From Hymenopellis radicata (taxonomy: Eukaryota; Basidiomycota; Agaricomycetes; Agaricales; Physalacriaceae), in assembly GCA_015501595.1 (NCBI GenBank), contig JADNRX010000427.1:1-44245 (forward strand): a DNA stretch of 44,245 nt. Reading direction: 5' to 3'. The notes under the pieces are model-generated. The model was not told where the DNA came from, made no database searches, and was given only the letters and a program-made list of their open reading frames with translations. Both the position numbers and the translations under genes were made by a program. Position 1 is the first letter of the stretch; the number at the start of each line of letters is the position of its first letter. Shown one piece after another: positions 10,807 to 24,139 of the stretch.

Positions 10807-11981
10807 ATGCTGTTCGCCAGCCTTCCTCTTTTACTCTTCGCTTCTTCGACTTTAGCGCATCCCCTCAGCGCATCGCCTCTCGATGCCAGTAGTGCCAGCG
10901 GCCCCATCTTGGGCCACAAACACATCACAGCACCGATCGATGGTAGGGCGGAGACTACGGGATGGGATGGGTTGTACAACGGCCACAAAAGTTTCCTCGC
11001 AGAGATGGAGTCTGACCATGCTGGCCTGATCGAAGACTTGGCCACCAACGGACAACGTTGGTTACTCCAGTTCTGCACACTATTTTTTTGCTGAATTCCT
11101 TCCTAGATCCCGAGTTCGTAGTTATAGGGTGCTCTGACAGTCGGTACGCTACAAAGGGTATCGCGCCGCTACTCGTGGCTGATCCATACGCAGAGTCGAT
11201 CCAGAGACCATTTTTGATGCTCTCCCTGGCACCATCTTCGGGGAACGCAGTGTCGCTAACCTGTTCCGAGACGATGATCTCCACTCGTAAGGTCAATGCG
11301 TAATGATTAAGAGTGATACTCAACTTTCCCCCAGCGGCACGATCCTCTCGTACTCTGTTGAGCATCTTCACTCTCAGCACATCGTCGTGATGGGTCATTA
11401 CGGATGTGGCGGCGTCTCTGCCGCTATTGCCTCACCGCCTCCTGACCCTCTCAGCTCTTTTGATCAGTCCATTCAAGAGTGGATCAAGCCCATTCGTGAG
11501 CTATATGACTCCTCTGAAAGGTAACGATTTCTGGTTCTCTGATTTGGCACGAGAGCTAATTGCAACGTATCGCAGGGAAGAGATTGTTGCGTTCAGGAAT
11601 GAGCACGCGTCCAACGACAGCATTGCCAGTCCCGGTCTTCACGATGGTATGTAGATGCCAGGTCCAGTATCGGATGTTGGATGCTGACGTTCATGTCCAC
11701 AGCCGTCTTCCGCGCCTTGGTTGAAGAAAATGTCAAGCAAAGCGTTCTGAACCTGGCTGGGACCGCACAAATCGCTGAGGTGTGAACTATTTCGTTTCGT
11801 TCCACGTCAGTCTTAGTGATACGCCTCTTATCAGATGTGGGGCAATTCCTCTAACGCAGCGGTCTTCATCTATGGCCTCGTGTACGACATCGAAGACGGC
11901 CAGGTCTACAATTTGAACGTTACAATGGGTCCATCTGGCCAGGCGATTCCCGAAGTTCCTTTTGGTCTATTGGGCGCGTGA
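10807..11981 (+). CDS. Secreted beta-class carbonic anhydrase, copy 1 (intact)
   Basis: Catalyses reversible hydration of CO2 to bicarbonate with an active-site zinc. The protein begins with a signal peptide, MLFASLPLLLFASSTLAHPL, so it should enter the secretory pathway. After a first exon ending LIEDLATNGQ, the second carries the beta-CA motif GCSDSR (zinc-ligand Cys plus the Asp-Arg dyad). Exon 4 carries VVMGHYGCGG, whose His and Cys complete the Cys-His-Cys zinc site. The C-terminal part has FRALVEENVKQSVLNLAG and AVFIYGLVYDIEDGQVYNL. About six introns of 45-65 bp fit GT-AG. The first (about 11056-11105) contains an in-frame stop and so must be spliced. No frame break is needed, making this the only clearly intact member of three tandem copies. 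Confidence 0.88.
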
Positions 11982-12005
11982 TCCCAATGGATGTTATGTT
12001 GATAG

Positions 12006-12071
12006 TGTGACGATACCTCTCGGCCGTCTGACGATACCTTTCGGCCGTCTGACGATACCTCTCAGCCGTCT
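12006..12071 (+). repeat. 21-bp tandem repeat, three units
   Basis: Three consecutive units close to GTCTGACGATACCTCTCGGCC with one or two changes each, lying just after the stop codon of carbonic anhydrase 1 in its 3' flank. It is not seen after copies 2 or 3. Confidence 0.8.
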
Positions 12072-13192
12072 AACGCTGTGTTATGTCTCTTCCCTCCTTT
12101 CCGGCAACCTCGAATCCAATCATTTAGTTTCAAGACTCTGTACTCCTTCATTTGCATATCCACTCTTTTATTGTACCCTATAGCTTACCGTTATAGTGTA
12201 CTTTTACTCTCATAATACACCAATTAATTCGGCCAAGACAGATTCCGGGTGCATAGTCAGAAGTCAAACTTTACCGTAGTCGTTCTAATGGTGTTTCAAA
12301 ACAGCCATGCCACGTATGCTGTGGTACTTTGAGCTTGTCCTAGTTCTTCTCCTTTTGAATGTCTCAGGACGGCATCAAGGGGAAGTTTCAGATCTACAGG
12401 AGAATTCCGACATGGCGTAGCCCATTTCATCTTATAGAGGCTCAGTACGCGCGCACACCCCATGCTCGAGCCTCTCTGAGCACTGCCTTGAACCAGAGAT
12501 ATTGAAACTTATTGCTGTCGGACGACATGGGAGGAACAGGACGATACATATTCGTGATACAATCGAGCTATTTAAATGAAAAACGTTGAGTATATAAGCG
12601 AGACGACAACGGAAGAGTAAGTAAGTAAAATATAACGAAGAGGAGAAGATACTGCATAACGATGGAGTCGAAGGTTCGGACTAAGTAATTCCGAGTCTAT
12701 AGAATGGTGTCGTCTGTCGGAGACGATGGTAGCGAGTCGTTGGAAATGGATGTGGGTCGGTGAATATAAGTGCGGGCCCGTCGTGTTCGGCTTGTATTCC
12801 AACAACAGGAGCCATGGACATTGCCGCGATCGAATAGGATCGATTGCCTATCTAATGTGGGTCACGCCCTCTGGTCACGACGTCTCATCTTGGCCAGTGA
12901 CTTGTTCGACACGCCTCAGATTTCCAGAAAGTCGCGTTTTGAGACTTCTTCAACGCAGGACTCCTGATCATATGGACCGCTTCTAGGCTCACTGTATCAC
13001 TGCGCGATGAAACCAAGCATAGCGATGCCGCCTAATCCCTACGATTCATGAACGGGCGGCGCTGCGTCCTCGCTGAATGTATAGCCGAGTAGCCAGTGCA
13101 CCTTACCCCGCAGATCACCGAATGTTACTGTTGTAGCTTGTTAACATTCCCGGATTTCAGGGGCCGGGGTTAGTGCAAAAAGGGTTGAGCAT
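12072..13192. other. Intergenic region upstream of carbonic anhydrase 2, partly duplicated
   Basis: No gene seen. Two blocks recur in the same order upstream of copy 3. The block near 12416-12475 (CCCATTTCATCTTA...ACGCGCGCAC) matches about 15808-15850. The block near 12818-12990 (GCCGCGATCGAATAGGATCG, then CAGATTTCCAGAAAGTCGCG, then CCTGATCATATGGACCGC) matches about 15856-16025. So the unit duplicated to give copies 2 and 3 included at least 0.8 kb of 5' flank. Confidence 0.65.
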
Positions 13193-13200
13193 GATATAAG
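13193..13200 (+). promoter_or_regulatory. TATA-like box of carbonic anhydrase 2
   Basis: GATATAAG lies 68 bases before the ATG at 13268, in a position equivalent to the elements of copies 1 and 3. Confidence 0.4.
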
Positions 13201-13267
13201 TACCCACGATCTTCCGTTAACATTTAGCTCTCCCTCTTTTTCTCTCTTCTGTATCAACACTAGCATC

Positions 13268-14403
13268 ATGCTGCTCGCCAGCGTTCCTCTCTTAATCCTC
13301 GCGTCATCGGTGTTAGCGCACCCCCTTGCCCACATCAACACGAAAGCGGACTCGGACCATGAGGAGTCGCCATGGGACGTGTTGTACGATGGCACGAGTC
13401 TTTTATCGAGGAAATGGATACTGAGCATCCTGGCCTGCTTGAAGACCTGGCCGTCAATGGACAACGTGTGTTACTCAAGTCCGCACACGCGTTTTTGCTA
13501 AATGAGTTCTCAGATCCTGCGTTCGTGGTTCTAGCGTGTTCTGACAGTCGGTACGTTGCGAACCCATCGTGCCGCTGTTCATATATTAAGTGACTCGGCA
13601 ACAGCGTCGCTCCGGAGACCGTCTTTGACGCCCTTCCCGGCACAATATTCTCCGAACGAAGTGTTGCTAACCAGTTCAGGGAGGATGACCTCAACTCGTA
13701 AAGTCAATTCGCCTATTATCATGACATGTATTGAACTTCCCCGGCCCGCAGGCACGCTATTATCTCGTACTCTGTTGAGCATCTTGACTCTCAGCACATC
13801 GTTGTGATGGGTCACTATGGATGTGGCGGCGTTGCTGCTGCCATTGCTTCGCCGCCTCCGCCGCCTCTCGACTCATTTGATGAGGCCATTCAAGAGTGGA
13901 TTGAGCCCATTCGGGAGTTGTATTCCTCATCAGATAGGTAACGTTTTCCCGTTCTTCGATCCTGCATGACGAGTTGATCTCCCCCCGCATCACAGGGAAG
14001 AAATTGTTGAGTTCAGAGAGGAGCACTCCTCTTCCGAGGACGTGCCCAGTCCCGGACTCCACGAACGTATGTTTACAGGCGCATCGAATGCTTGGCGCTG
14101 ACTCTGTTGTTCCCGCCCCTAGCGGCTTTCCGTGCCTTGGTTGAAGAAAATGTAAAGCAGACCGTGTTGAATCTCGCTGAAAGCCAGCAGATTAGCGAAG
14201 TAAATTTCGTTTCCTTCGTTAATATTTCACCTCAGTCCTAATGCGCGCATTTTTAGTTCTGGGGCAATTCCACGAACGAACCAGTCTTCATTTACGGCCT
14301 TGTGTACGACATCGAGAACGGTAATGTTCTCAATCTGAACGTCTCGATGGGTCCTCCGGGTCACGAGATTCCCGACGTTCCCTTCGCTGTGTTAGCGACG
14401 TGA
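13268..14403 (+). CDS. Secreted beta-class carbonic anhydrase, copy 2 (one apparent frameshift)
   Basis: Same enzyme and exon layout as copy 1. The signal peptide is MLLASVPLLILASSVLAHPL. The zinc motifs are ACSDSR in exon 2 and VVMGHYGCGG in exon 4, followed by AAIASPPPPPLDSFDEAIQE, FRALVEENVKQTVLNLAESQ and a C-terminus ending DVPFAVLAT. Near 13391-13395 the sequence reads GGCAC where copy 3 has GGCCAC, so one C appears lost and the frame breaks inside LYDGHESFIEEMD. Everything downstream stays conserved, with all active-site residues. Both a recent null allele and a consensus error explain this. Copies 2 and 3 resemble each other more closely than either resembles copy 1, so they probably arose from a later duplication. 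Confidence 0.85.
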
Positions 14404-14750
14404 TTCCCAAAATCCTTTTGCAGGCGTTAGCACAGTGCTCGATACCAGCCGCTTCACCAAGTCGATCAGATCGTTGGCAACCCCCTCAAAAAGCTGGCAT
14501 CAAGGGGCTGGTTCGAGACTAAGTGTGTGTTCGAAAACATCTTGGTTGCCGGACATTATGATTTTTCTCTTTCTTCAATCCGGTGGACCTGTATTGGTTT
14601 CTCTAGGATGTTATATATATACCCTTGCCTTGTTCGTCTCTTGCATATCTTGCTGTTCACTCGTTTATTGTATCTAGCTCTGTTGCTTAAACATGACAAG
14701 ACTTTACTTACTCTAGTAATACACTAGTACTGACAGAACTTGGTCAAGAG
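14404..14750. other. 3' flank of carbonic anhydrase 2, duplicated at copy 3
   Basis: No gene. The sequence parallels 17489-17760 downstream of copy 3, with shared words such as TTTTTCTCTTTCTTCAATCC and TAATACACTAGTAC, plus extra stretches here (for example around 14610-14632). Confidence 0.6.
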
Positions 14751-14751
14751 A

Positions 14752-14822
14752 GATCCTTTTCAGGTTCTGCATCTCCAGAAGGAACTTTGTCCTCCTTGAC
14801 CATCGATGGTGCTTATCTTAGG
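14752..14822 (-). pseudogene. RIX7 3'-end fragment carried by the tandem duplication
   Basis: This stretch copies the last coding bases of the complete RIX7 gene (compare 17776-17840): CTTTTTCAGGTTCTGCATCT-like sequence, then the GAAGGAACTTTGTCCTCC words, on the same strand. Similarity stops abruptly near 14822 after TTGACCATCG. It is a passenger piece rather than a gene: no ATPase domain remains. Confidence 0.8.
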
Positions 14823-15220
14823 ATAAGATAGTAAGCAGCCATCTAAGGCCGTCGTCCCCTCGTAGATACATGTACATACAGCGCGACTGCAATCCAATAC
14901 TTTGGGTATTGCCAGTCGCGCCCGTCGTTCATTAATGTTCATTCCTCATCTCAATTTCTTTTCTCCCGCCCACCCTCGCCTTTTCCTCAGTGTGTGGTGT
15001 CTCCTGATTCGGTTCTCGTCTCGAATCCGGTTTCCCACACGCTCAAGACTGGTCCTTCTGCCCCGGGTCCCGTCGGTTTCAGCCAGGTTTCCCTCGGGAC
15101 TCTCGTTCAAACGTTCACCTCTTCACGGTCCCTTTCCCTTTCCCCACGTGACCGTGAACTAGGCCCAGTCTTCAACACATACCAGTGCCTTCGATCTCTT
15201 CCGTTCGTCACACACAGCGG
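14823..15220. other. Unassigned filler between two RIX7 fragments
   Basis: No counterpart in the rest of the window was recognised. It has a TTATCTTAGGATAAGATA palindrome near 14815-14832 and pyrimidine-rich sequence around 14945-15170, and no convincing gene. Confidence 0.4.
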
Positions 15221-15235
15221 ATATTGTCCCTGACG

Positions 15236-15785
<550 letters not shown>

Positions 15786-16275
15786 CATGAGAATAGACGC
15801 GGATTCATGCCCATTTCATCTTAGTACTACGCGCGCACCCCCATGTTCAAATGAGGATTGCCGCGATCGAATAGGATCGAATGTCACGGGTGTCTGGCGC
15901 GCAACTGACGCGGGTCACGCCCGCTGATCACGACCTCCATTGACTTGCTCGACACGGCTCAGATTTCCAGAAAGTCGCGTTTTAAGACTAGGTCCAACCG
16001 CAGGACACCTGATCATATGGACCGCAGTGTGAGAAATCGAGATGGACGCGTCGACTTTCGGGTGAGTTAGGAACTCAAGTTGGCGGGACTGCAAAGGTGC
16101 GGCGAACCCGCAAATTCGAAACTGGTAGTCTACAGGTGTGTATTATAACTACCAATCGGAGGCTTGACTAGTCTACGGCGGGAATGGTGGCGAGTCGATG
16201 CTGATGGCACCGGTGCGCTGGCATCGGAAGTACCGGTATCGGGTGCAGCGATGTGCGCTGCGTCCTAGTCAGTGC
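15786..16275. other. Intergenic region upstream of carbonic anhydrase 3, partly duplicated
   Basis: Contains the blocks shared with the 5' flank of copy 2 (about 15808-15850 and 15856-16025). The rest, 16026-16275, is likely promoter. No gene seen. Confidence 0.5.
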
Positions 16276-16284
16276 TATTTAAAG
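16276..16284 (+). promoter_or_regulatory. TATA-like box of carbonic anhydrase 3
   Basis: TATTTAAAG lies 68 bases before the ATG at 16352, the same spacing as the element of copy 2. Confidence 0.45.
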
Positions 16285-16351
16285 TACCCATCAAGTACCA
16301 TGAACATTGAGTTCTCCCTCTTTTTTCCTCTTCTGTATCAACACCAGCATC

Positions 16352-17488
16352 ATGCTGCTCGCCAGCGTTCCTCTCTTAATCCTCGCGTCTTCGGTGTTAG
16401 CGCACCCCTTGGTCACATCAACAAGAAAGCGGACTCGGACTGTGAGGAGTCGCCATGGGACGTGTTGTACGATGGCCACGAGTCTTTTATCGAGGAAATG
16501 GATTCTGAGCATCCTGGCCTGCTTGAAGACCTGGCCGTCAATGGACAACGTGTGTTACTCAAGCCCGCACACGCGTCTTTGCTAAATCACTTCTCAGATC
16601 CCCCGTTCGCGGTTATAGCGTGTTCTGACAGTCGGTATGTTTCGAACTCATCGTACCACTGTTCATATGTTAAGTGACTCGGCAACAGCGTCGCTCCGGA
16701 GACCGTCTTTGACACCCTCCCCGGCACAATATTCTCCGAACGAAATATTGCTAACCAGTACAGGGAGGATGACCTCAACTCGTAAAGTCGATTCGCCTAT
16801 TATCATGACCCGTATTGAACTTCCCCGGCCCCGCAGGCACGCTGTTATCTCGTACGCTGTTGAGCATCTTCACTCTCAGCACATCGTTGTGGAGGGTCAC
16901 TATGGATGTGGCGGCGTTGCTGCTGCCATTGCTTCACCGCCTCCGCCGCCTCTCGACTCATTTGATGAGTCCATTCAAGACTGGATTGAGCCCATTCGGG
17001 AGTTGTATTACTCATCAGATAGGTAACGCTTTTCCCGTTCTTCGATTACGCACGACGAGTTGATCTCCCCCCGCATCACAGGGAAGAAATTGTTGAGTTT
17101 AGGGAGGAGCACTCCTCTTCAGAGACCGTGCCCACTCCCGGACTCCACGAACGTGTGTACACTGCGCATCGAATGCTTAAGTGGCGCTGACTCTGTGGTT
17201 CCCGCAGCCGCTTTCCGTGCCTTGGTTGAAGAAAATGTAAAGCAGACTGTGTTGAATCTCGCTGAAAGCCAGCAGATTAAAGAAGTAATTTTTTCTTTCC
17301 TTCGTTAACCTTTCCCTCAGTCCTAATGCGCGCATCCTTAGTTCTGGGGCAATTCCACGAACAAACCGGTCTTCATTTACGGCCTTGTGTACGACATCGA
17401 GAACGGTAATGTTCTCAATCTGGATGTCTCGATGGGTCCTCCGGGCCACGAGATTCCCGACGTTCCTTTCGCTGTGTTGGCGACGTGA
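16352..17488 (+). CDS. Secreted beta-class carbonic anhydrase, copy 3 (one apparent frameshift near the signal peptide)
   Basis: Same enzyme and intron positions as copies 1 and 2. The signal peptide region reads MLLASVPLLILASSVLAHPL. At 16405-16408 there are four C where copy 2 has five, which breaks the frame just after the signal peptide. In the second frame the body is open: INKKADSDCEESPWDVLYDG, HESFIEEMDSEHPGLLEDL, ACSDSR, VVEGHYGCGG (Met to Glu before the motif compared with copies 1 and 2) and FRALVEENVKQTVLNLAESQ. The zinc ligands and Asp-Arg dyad are present. As for copy 2, one missing C in a C run is a weak basis for calling it dead. The 3' end lies about 290 bp from the convergent RIX7 gene. 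Confidence 0.85.
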
Positions 17489-17775
17489 AATCCTTTTGCA
17501 GGCGTTAGCAGTGTGTTCACCTGACTCGACACCAGCCGCTAGCGCAGACTGGCAACCCCTCAAAAGCTCGCATCAAGCGGGTGGTTCGAGACTATGTGTT
17601 CACGTTGGCGGACGTTATGTTTTTTCTCTTTCTTCAATCCTGTGGACCTGTATTGCTTTGTCTTGTTCGTCTGTTGCATATCTTGCTGTTCACTCATTTA
17701 TTGTATCTAGCTCTGTTGCTTAAACATGACAAGACTCTACTTACTCTAATAATACACTAGTACGACAGAACTTGG

Positions 17776-20274
<2,499 letters not shown>

Positions 20275-20546
20275 GGATTTGTTGAGAACATTGGAGCTCT
20301 ACCTACGTTTTTGTAAGTCGATTACCAAAATAAGATCGCTTGGACGCACCGATCCTTCCATTCTGACAACTCTTCGTCTGAGGAAATTTTGGGAAGGAGG
20401 AGGATAGCGTGGGAAGAAGATCGGACCTGGAGTCGGACCGAATTCGGAAGGAGTGGTGGCTGTGTTGTTTCCTCTTTCCTCTTTCCAACGCGTTCGGGTA
20501 AGTGCTATCCTATGTTTGCAGTTCGCGCCCTAATGCTCTACAGACA

Positions 20547-20922
20547 ATGTCTTCATGTCTAATGAACTCGTTGCGACAACCTAGCTACAGGGCGGCGTGG
20601 ACACGGCATTGGCGACCAAGGCGGCCCCCAATCCCTCGATAACGCTCCCAAAACGCACTACAAAATCACCCTTCGTCGCTCCGGAATATCACTAGGAGAC
20701 AAAGTCAAAGGGACCCTCGAATCCCTTGGAATTCACCGACGAAATCAGATTGTCTTCTTCCCCCACGACCCAATAGTTGCTGGTAAAATTCTCAAAGTGA
20801 AGGAATTGGTGGATGTGGAGAATGTGGCAGCACATGAGGTTCTTACGAAAGAGCAGCAGACGCTTCTTAGACGTCCGAAGCGAGGATACACGGTTGTTCG
20901 GTCGCGTCGAGAAGTAATATGA
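20547..20922 (+). CDS. MRPL33: Mitochondrial large-subunit ribosomal protein uL30m (yeast MRPL33 type)
   Basis: A component of the mitochondrial 54S subunit. The body is unmistakable: THYKITLRRSGISLGDKVKG, TLESLGIHRRNQIVFFPHD, PIVAGKILKVKELVDVENV and TLLRRPKRGYTVV. The proposed start at 20547 gives an Arg-rich leader (MSSCLMNSLRQPSYRAAW) typical of a mitochondrial targeting peptide. Leader and body are in different frames: a one-base shift, or an intron ending CTACAG near 20592, is needed between about 20590 and 20638. The small size, about 110-125 residues, fits the family. The spacer to RIX7 is short, so the two may share a divergent promoter, both serving ribosome production. Confidence 0.82.
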
Positions 20923-21211
20923 CGTGAGCCATCCACCTCATTATCCCTCAGTGTTTAACTCACCAGGTCACTTAGTTATTTATTATTTCGATCTAGACTA
21001 CATATGCACATCGGCGCAGACCAATCTGACTTCACTCATTCTGAATCGCTGTTATCTTGGCGCTAATCGCGTTCTAATATAGTTAATGTCCTCTCCCATC
21101 GGCTTCTTGGTGTCATCAGACTCAATATCCTAGGCGTTTCCGCTCTGACGGACGCACCCTATGAATGAGCTCCACACAGTCGATTGACCTCATTGGCTCT
21201 GCAGGTATGTG
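20923..21211. other. Intergenic region between uL30m and the F-box gene (convergent)
   Basis: AT-rich 3' flanks of two converging genes. No gene, hairpin or repeat recognised. Confidence 0.4.
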
Positions 21212-22690
21212 TCAATCACGTATCAAAGATGAATACATTTTGCTCACCTGCAGAACCAAAAGCCCGTTCTTCTGCAACGTCGGAAACGCCTGTCGTATCA
21301 CCTTCGCTTGTTTCTGTAAATGCTGCAGATCTCCCTGTAGATATACTGTCTTCAGCTTTGCCATCTCCGGCCTCGTCAACACGGCATCGAGAGCGTTCCA
21401 CTGTGCCTTGTGGATATCCGGTAGGGGGTACGCCTCGGACCTTGGGAAAGTCAACGTTACTTCCTCGACGCAGCCATCCTGAATGTTCCGCAGAATTCTA
21501 GCCCACCATAGAGCTGCGACTGGTGCCGATGTCCTACCTTCACGTCTAATAGTGTTTTCAACGCAACCAGACGTTATCGTCAGGAGGACATGTCGGAAGC
21601 GGCTAATATCTGGCAGATTGCCGCATTGTCGAGAATCCGTTGGATCTGGGGTTTGAAAGTTGCGAAGGTCAATAAAAAATGTTTGGATAGTCTCGTGGCA
21701 GCTTACCAAGGTCGTCTAATTGAATTTCGACGCTCTCTAGAGAATCGGCTGTGATTGTCTCGAGGAGTCGAGCGGCAGCCCTCACTTCCGACGGCTCGAC
21801 GATACATATGCGCAGTCTGCGGAGCCCCGAGAAGTCCGCGACTCTCGTCGAGAAAGGAACCCAGTCCGCGAGGTTCAATATGTCGGTGGAGGAAAGGGAT
21901 AGCGTGAGAACATCAAGAGGCAACTTGACGCTACCGGGACGTACACTCGGGACTCATCGCTCGGACCATTCGTCTGGACGTTTACTAGGTGAAGGTCTCG
22001 GATTTTGGACCCCTTACCAAAAAGTGAGAAGAGATGGTCTAAACTGGGGATGCCCATGATTCCGCTTATAGTGACGTGCCTCAACTCAGGGTGCTGCAGC
22101 ATTTCGCGAAGAGGCCTCTTCACGATGTGAGCGGCGCTCCACGAGAGGCTACGGAAGTTGATATGGAGCGTGTGGACGTTCGTGAGGACGGGGAGAAGGG
22201 ATTCCAAACGCCCAACCGAGTCTAGCAGCCAGCGATTGGTGATATAGTCGTCGCCATCCTTTATCTCTAGGGCGCGCACGAAGCGCGCGAAACGGGGAGC
22301 CTTTCGCAGGAAGCGGGTGAATTTGACGATGGGAGGGACCGTTTTCGCGCTCGGATACGGCGTTCCATCAAGCAGAATGGTCGAGAAGAGTTGTGCTTGG
22401 CTGAAGTACGTCCAAGACGAACACACCAACGAGCACGCTTTCAGAGATGAAGGACAGTCAACCAAGTGATCGATAACGACATCGATCACCTCTTGTGGAA
22501 GCGTGGGGACTAGTCTGCAGGCTGTTAGAGAACGATGAAGACGACACCGCGACACGTACCCTGTTGTCTGGATGAACATGGAGGTTTCTTGGAAGGTTGA
22601 CACGAACAAGGGTCGTTCATATCTATATCTGCCCAAGCCCTGGTCCCTTCCGCATCGCCTTCCTGTGTGAACTTCGAAGCGCACGTCCAT
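21212..22690 (-). CDS. F-box domain protein
   Basis: Likely substrate adaptor of an SCF ubiquitin ligase. After a probable first exon ending TSMFIQTTG and an intron to CTGCAG near 22505, the protein opens with the F-box LPQEVIDVVIDHLVDCPSSL, KACSLVCSSWTYFSQAQLF. There follow repeated leucine-rich strands: FLRKAPRFARFVRALEIKDG, LPVLTNVHTLHINFRSLSW, HPELRHVTISGIMG, VLTLSLSSTDILNLADWV and LRRLRICIVEPSEVRAAARL. A further intron near 21660-21710 leads to the last exon, ending QVSKMYSSLIRD. One frame switch occurs near 21930 (VYVP then KLPLDVLTL), consistent with one lost base beside CCC. The start could be MDVRFEV (22690) or MFIQTTG further in. The substrate cannot be inferred. Confidence 0.8.
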
Positions 22691-23529
22691 TCAATGGGTT
22701 GTCAGATTAAAAATAATTCGGTTTCTGCATGGAGACATGTTATGTAGCTACCTAGCCCACTTGGCTTTTGTCATGAGAGCAAGGCTTTTAGCCGGTTTTA
22801 CATTGGTGGCGTGATGATCAAAATAAGCTGAAAGCGCCTTCTCCGTATTCGGCCAGGACCGACGTACGCGTGGAGGTGGGAAGCTGGGAGCTTCGCGTGC
22901 AGGTGGTTTGAACCGTCTCGGAGGACCACTGCATTTGATCAGAGGTGACCTGGGGCAAAGGCTCGGTGCTCATCAGGTGTACATATATACGAGCACATCC
23001 GCCGCGTTTATTGATTTCAAGTCGGGGTTTTGAAAAGTCAGGACTGAGTATACAGAGTAGCAGGCACCGGCTTCGGGGTGGATCTCGAGGGAGATTTAAA
23101 ATTTCAGCTGGCCCCGGACTCGGATCGTGAAATCAATTTAATCAAATGCGATGGGGGTTGGGCAGCATGATCAGAGCCGGATGTGCTCGAAGAATCATGA
23201 TGGTCTATGATGGTGGCCTGCAAAGACGCAGCACGCCCTCGCACTCGGTCTATAGTGAGTGCGTTACCCGGAGAGAGACGTCAGAAGGATGGAGCGAATC
23301 TGAAGCGACTCTATTACATGTGTATTTGGCCACTGTAAATCTTGAGTGATTTTCTATATTCGTAGTCAGTCCCTTGAGTATCACTGAAGAACAGCGACCT
23401 CCCCGCATTTCAGGGATGGGGCATCGATGGGGTCTGCAGTGGGCACAAATAGCGCTTCACCTTTCGTTTACTCAAGAGACATGCAGAATGAGAGCGTCAT
23501 GTTCACAAGTCTTAAGAGTACTCTGAAGG
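22691..23529. other. Intergenic region left of the inverted duplication
   Basis: About 840 bases between the F-box gene and the left arm. No gene, RNA or repeat recognised. The short open frames at 22945-23130 and 23146-23349 have no motif. Confidence 0.4.
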
Positions 23530-23566
23530 GCAGCGTGATGAAGGATAGGCAATACCACCCGTCATA

Positions 23567-23652
23567 GGGGACATAGCTCAGTTGGGAGAGCAACAGACTG
23601 AAGTATTTCTTCTGTCTTCTGGAGGTCCCCAGTTCAATCCTGGGTGTCCCCA
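23567..23652 (+). tRNA. tRNA-Phe: tRNA-Phe (GAA) with a 13-base intron, left-arm copy
   Basis: Acceptor arms GGGGACA and TGTCCCC pair fully, with discriminator A. The D arm is GCTC-AGTTGGGA-GAGC. The anticodon loop holds CTGAAG (anticodon GAA). After position 37 a 13-base intron TATTTCTTCTGTC interrupts the gene. The T arm is CCCAG-TTCAATC-CTGGG. The T box (GTTCAATCC) and A box are good matches to RNA polymerase III internal promoters. No CCA is encoded, as expected in eukaryotes. The top pair of the anticodon stem would be A-G in this fold. Confidence 0.93.
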
Positions 23653-23987
23653 TATTCGTCCATATGAAGCTTTTGGAACCTGCTCATTTTTTATGCACTC
23701 GAGACGGTGGCCTGAAACTTGTTTTGTACCGAGAGAGCCCTGTTTGAACGTTAGTAACGTTTCGAAACTGCTTTTAACACGTATTGGCGCACCGCTCCGC
23801 CCCCCGCCCCCTTATCCCACCACTTTCAGCTTGCCTGAGCACCAGCGCGCCATCACGTGAATTTGTCACGTGTCAGTATTGAAACTGTACCGATACCTCA
23901 GCCGAGTTTCGATACCGTATCGATACCGTTAATAACCGCAGTAAACCGAGGTGTATCAAAACCTAGGTTTACTGCGCCGCCTACTCG
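23653..23987. other. Left-arm-specific segment between tRNA-Phe and the WD40 gene
   Basis: 335 bases that do not match the equivalent place in the right arm (43991-44122). It contains CGATACCGTATCGATACCGT-like palindromic words near 23910-23930 and the hairpin listed separately. No gene. Confidence 0.6.
23938..23975. repeat. 15-bp hairpin
   Basis: GCAGTAAACCGAGGT and ACCTAGGTTTACTGC form a stem with one mismatch around an 8-base loop. It lies in the segment unique to the left arm, upstream of the WD40 gene, and could be a small insertion relic. Confidence 0.7.
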
Positions 23988-24139
23988 AGCCCATTTCAAG
24001 CAGAACTTCAAAGGTTCATAACGTTAATAGAGCGTTGGAGGTCCAATTGCGGAATATTTGTCTGCAAACGATTAAAGTCGAACACTCTGACCGACATGCG
24101 TCATCGATCACTTTCGCACCTTGATTTGCGATTACGACA

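Noticed and set aside
12006..12071. Possible CRISPR-like array
   Set aside because: Units are directly adjacent without spacers, and the genome is eukaryotic.
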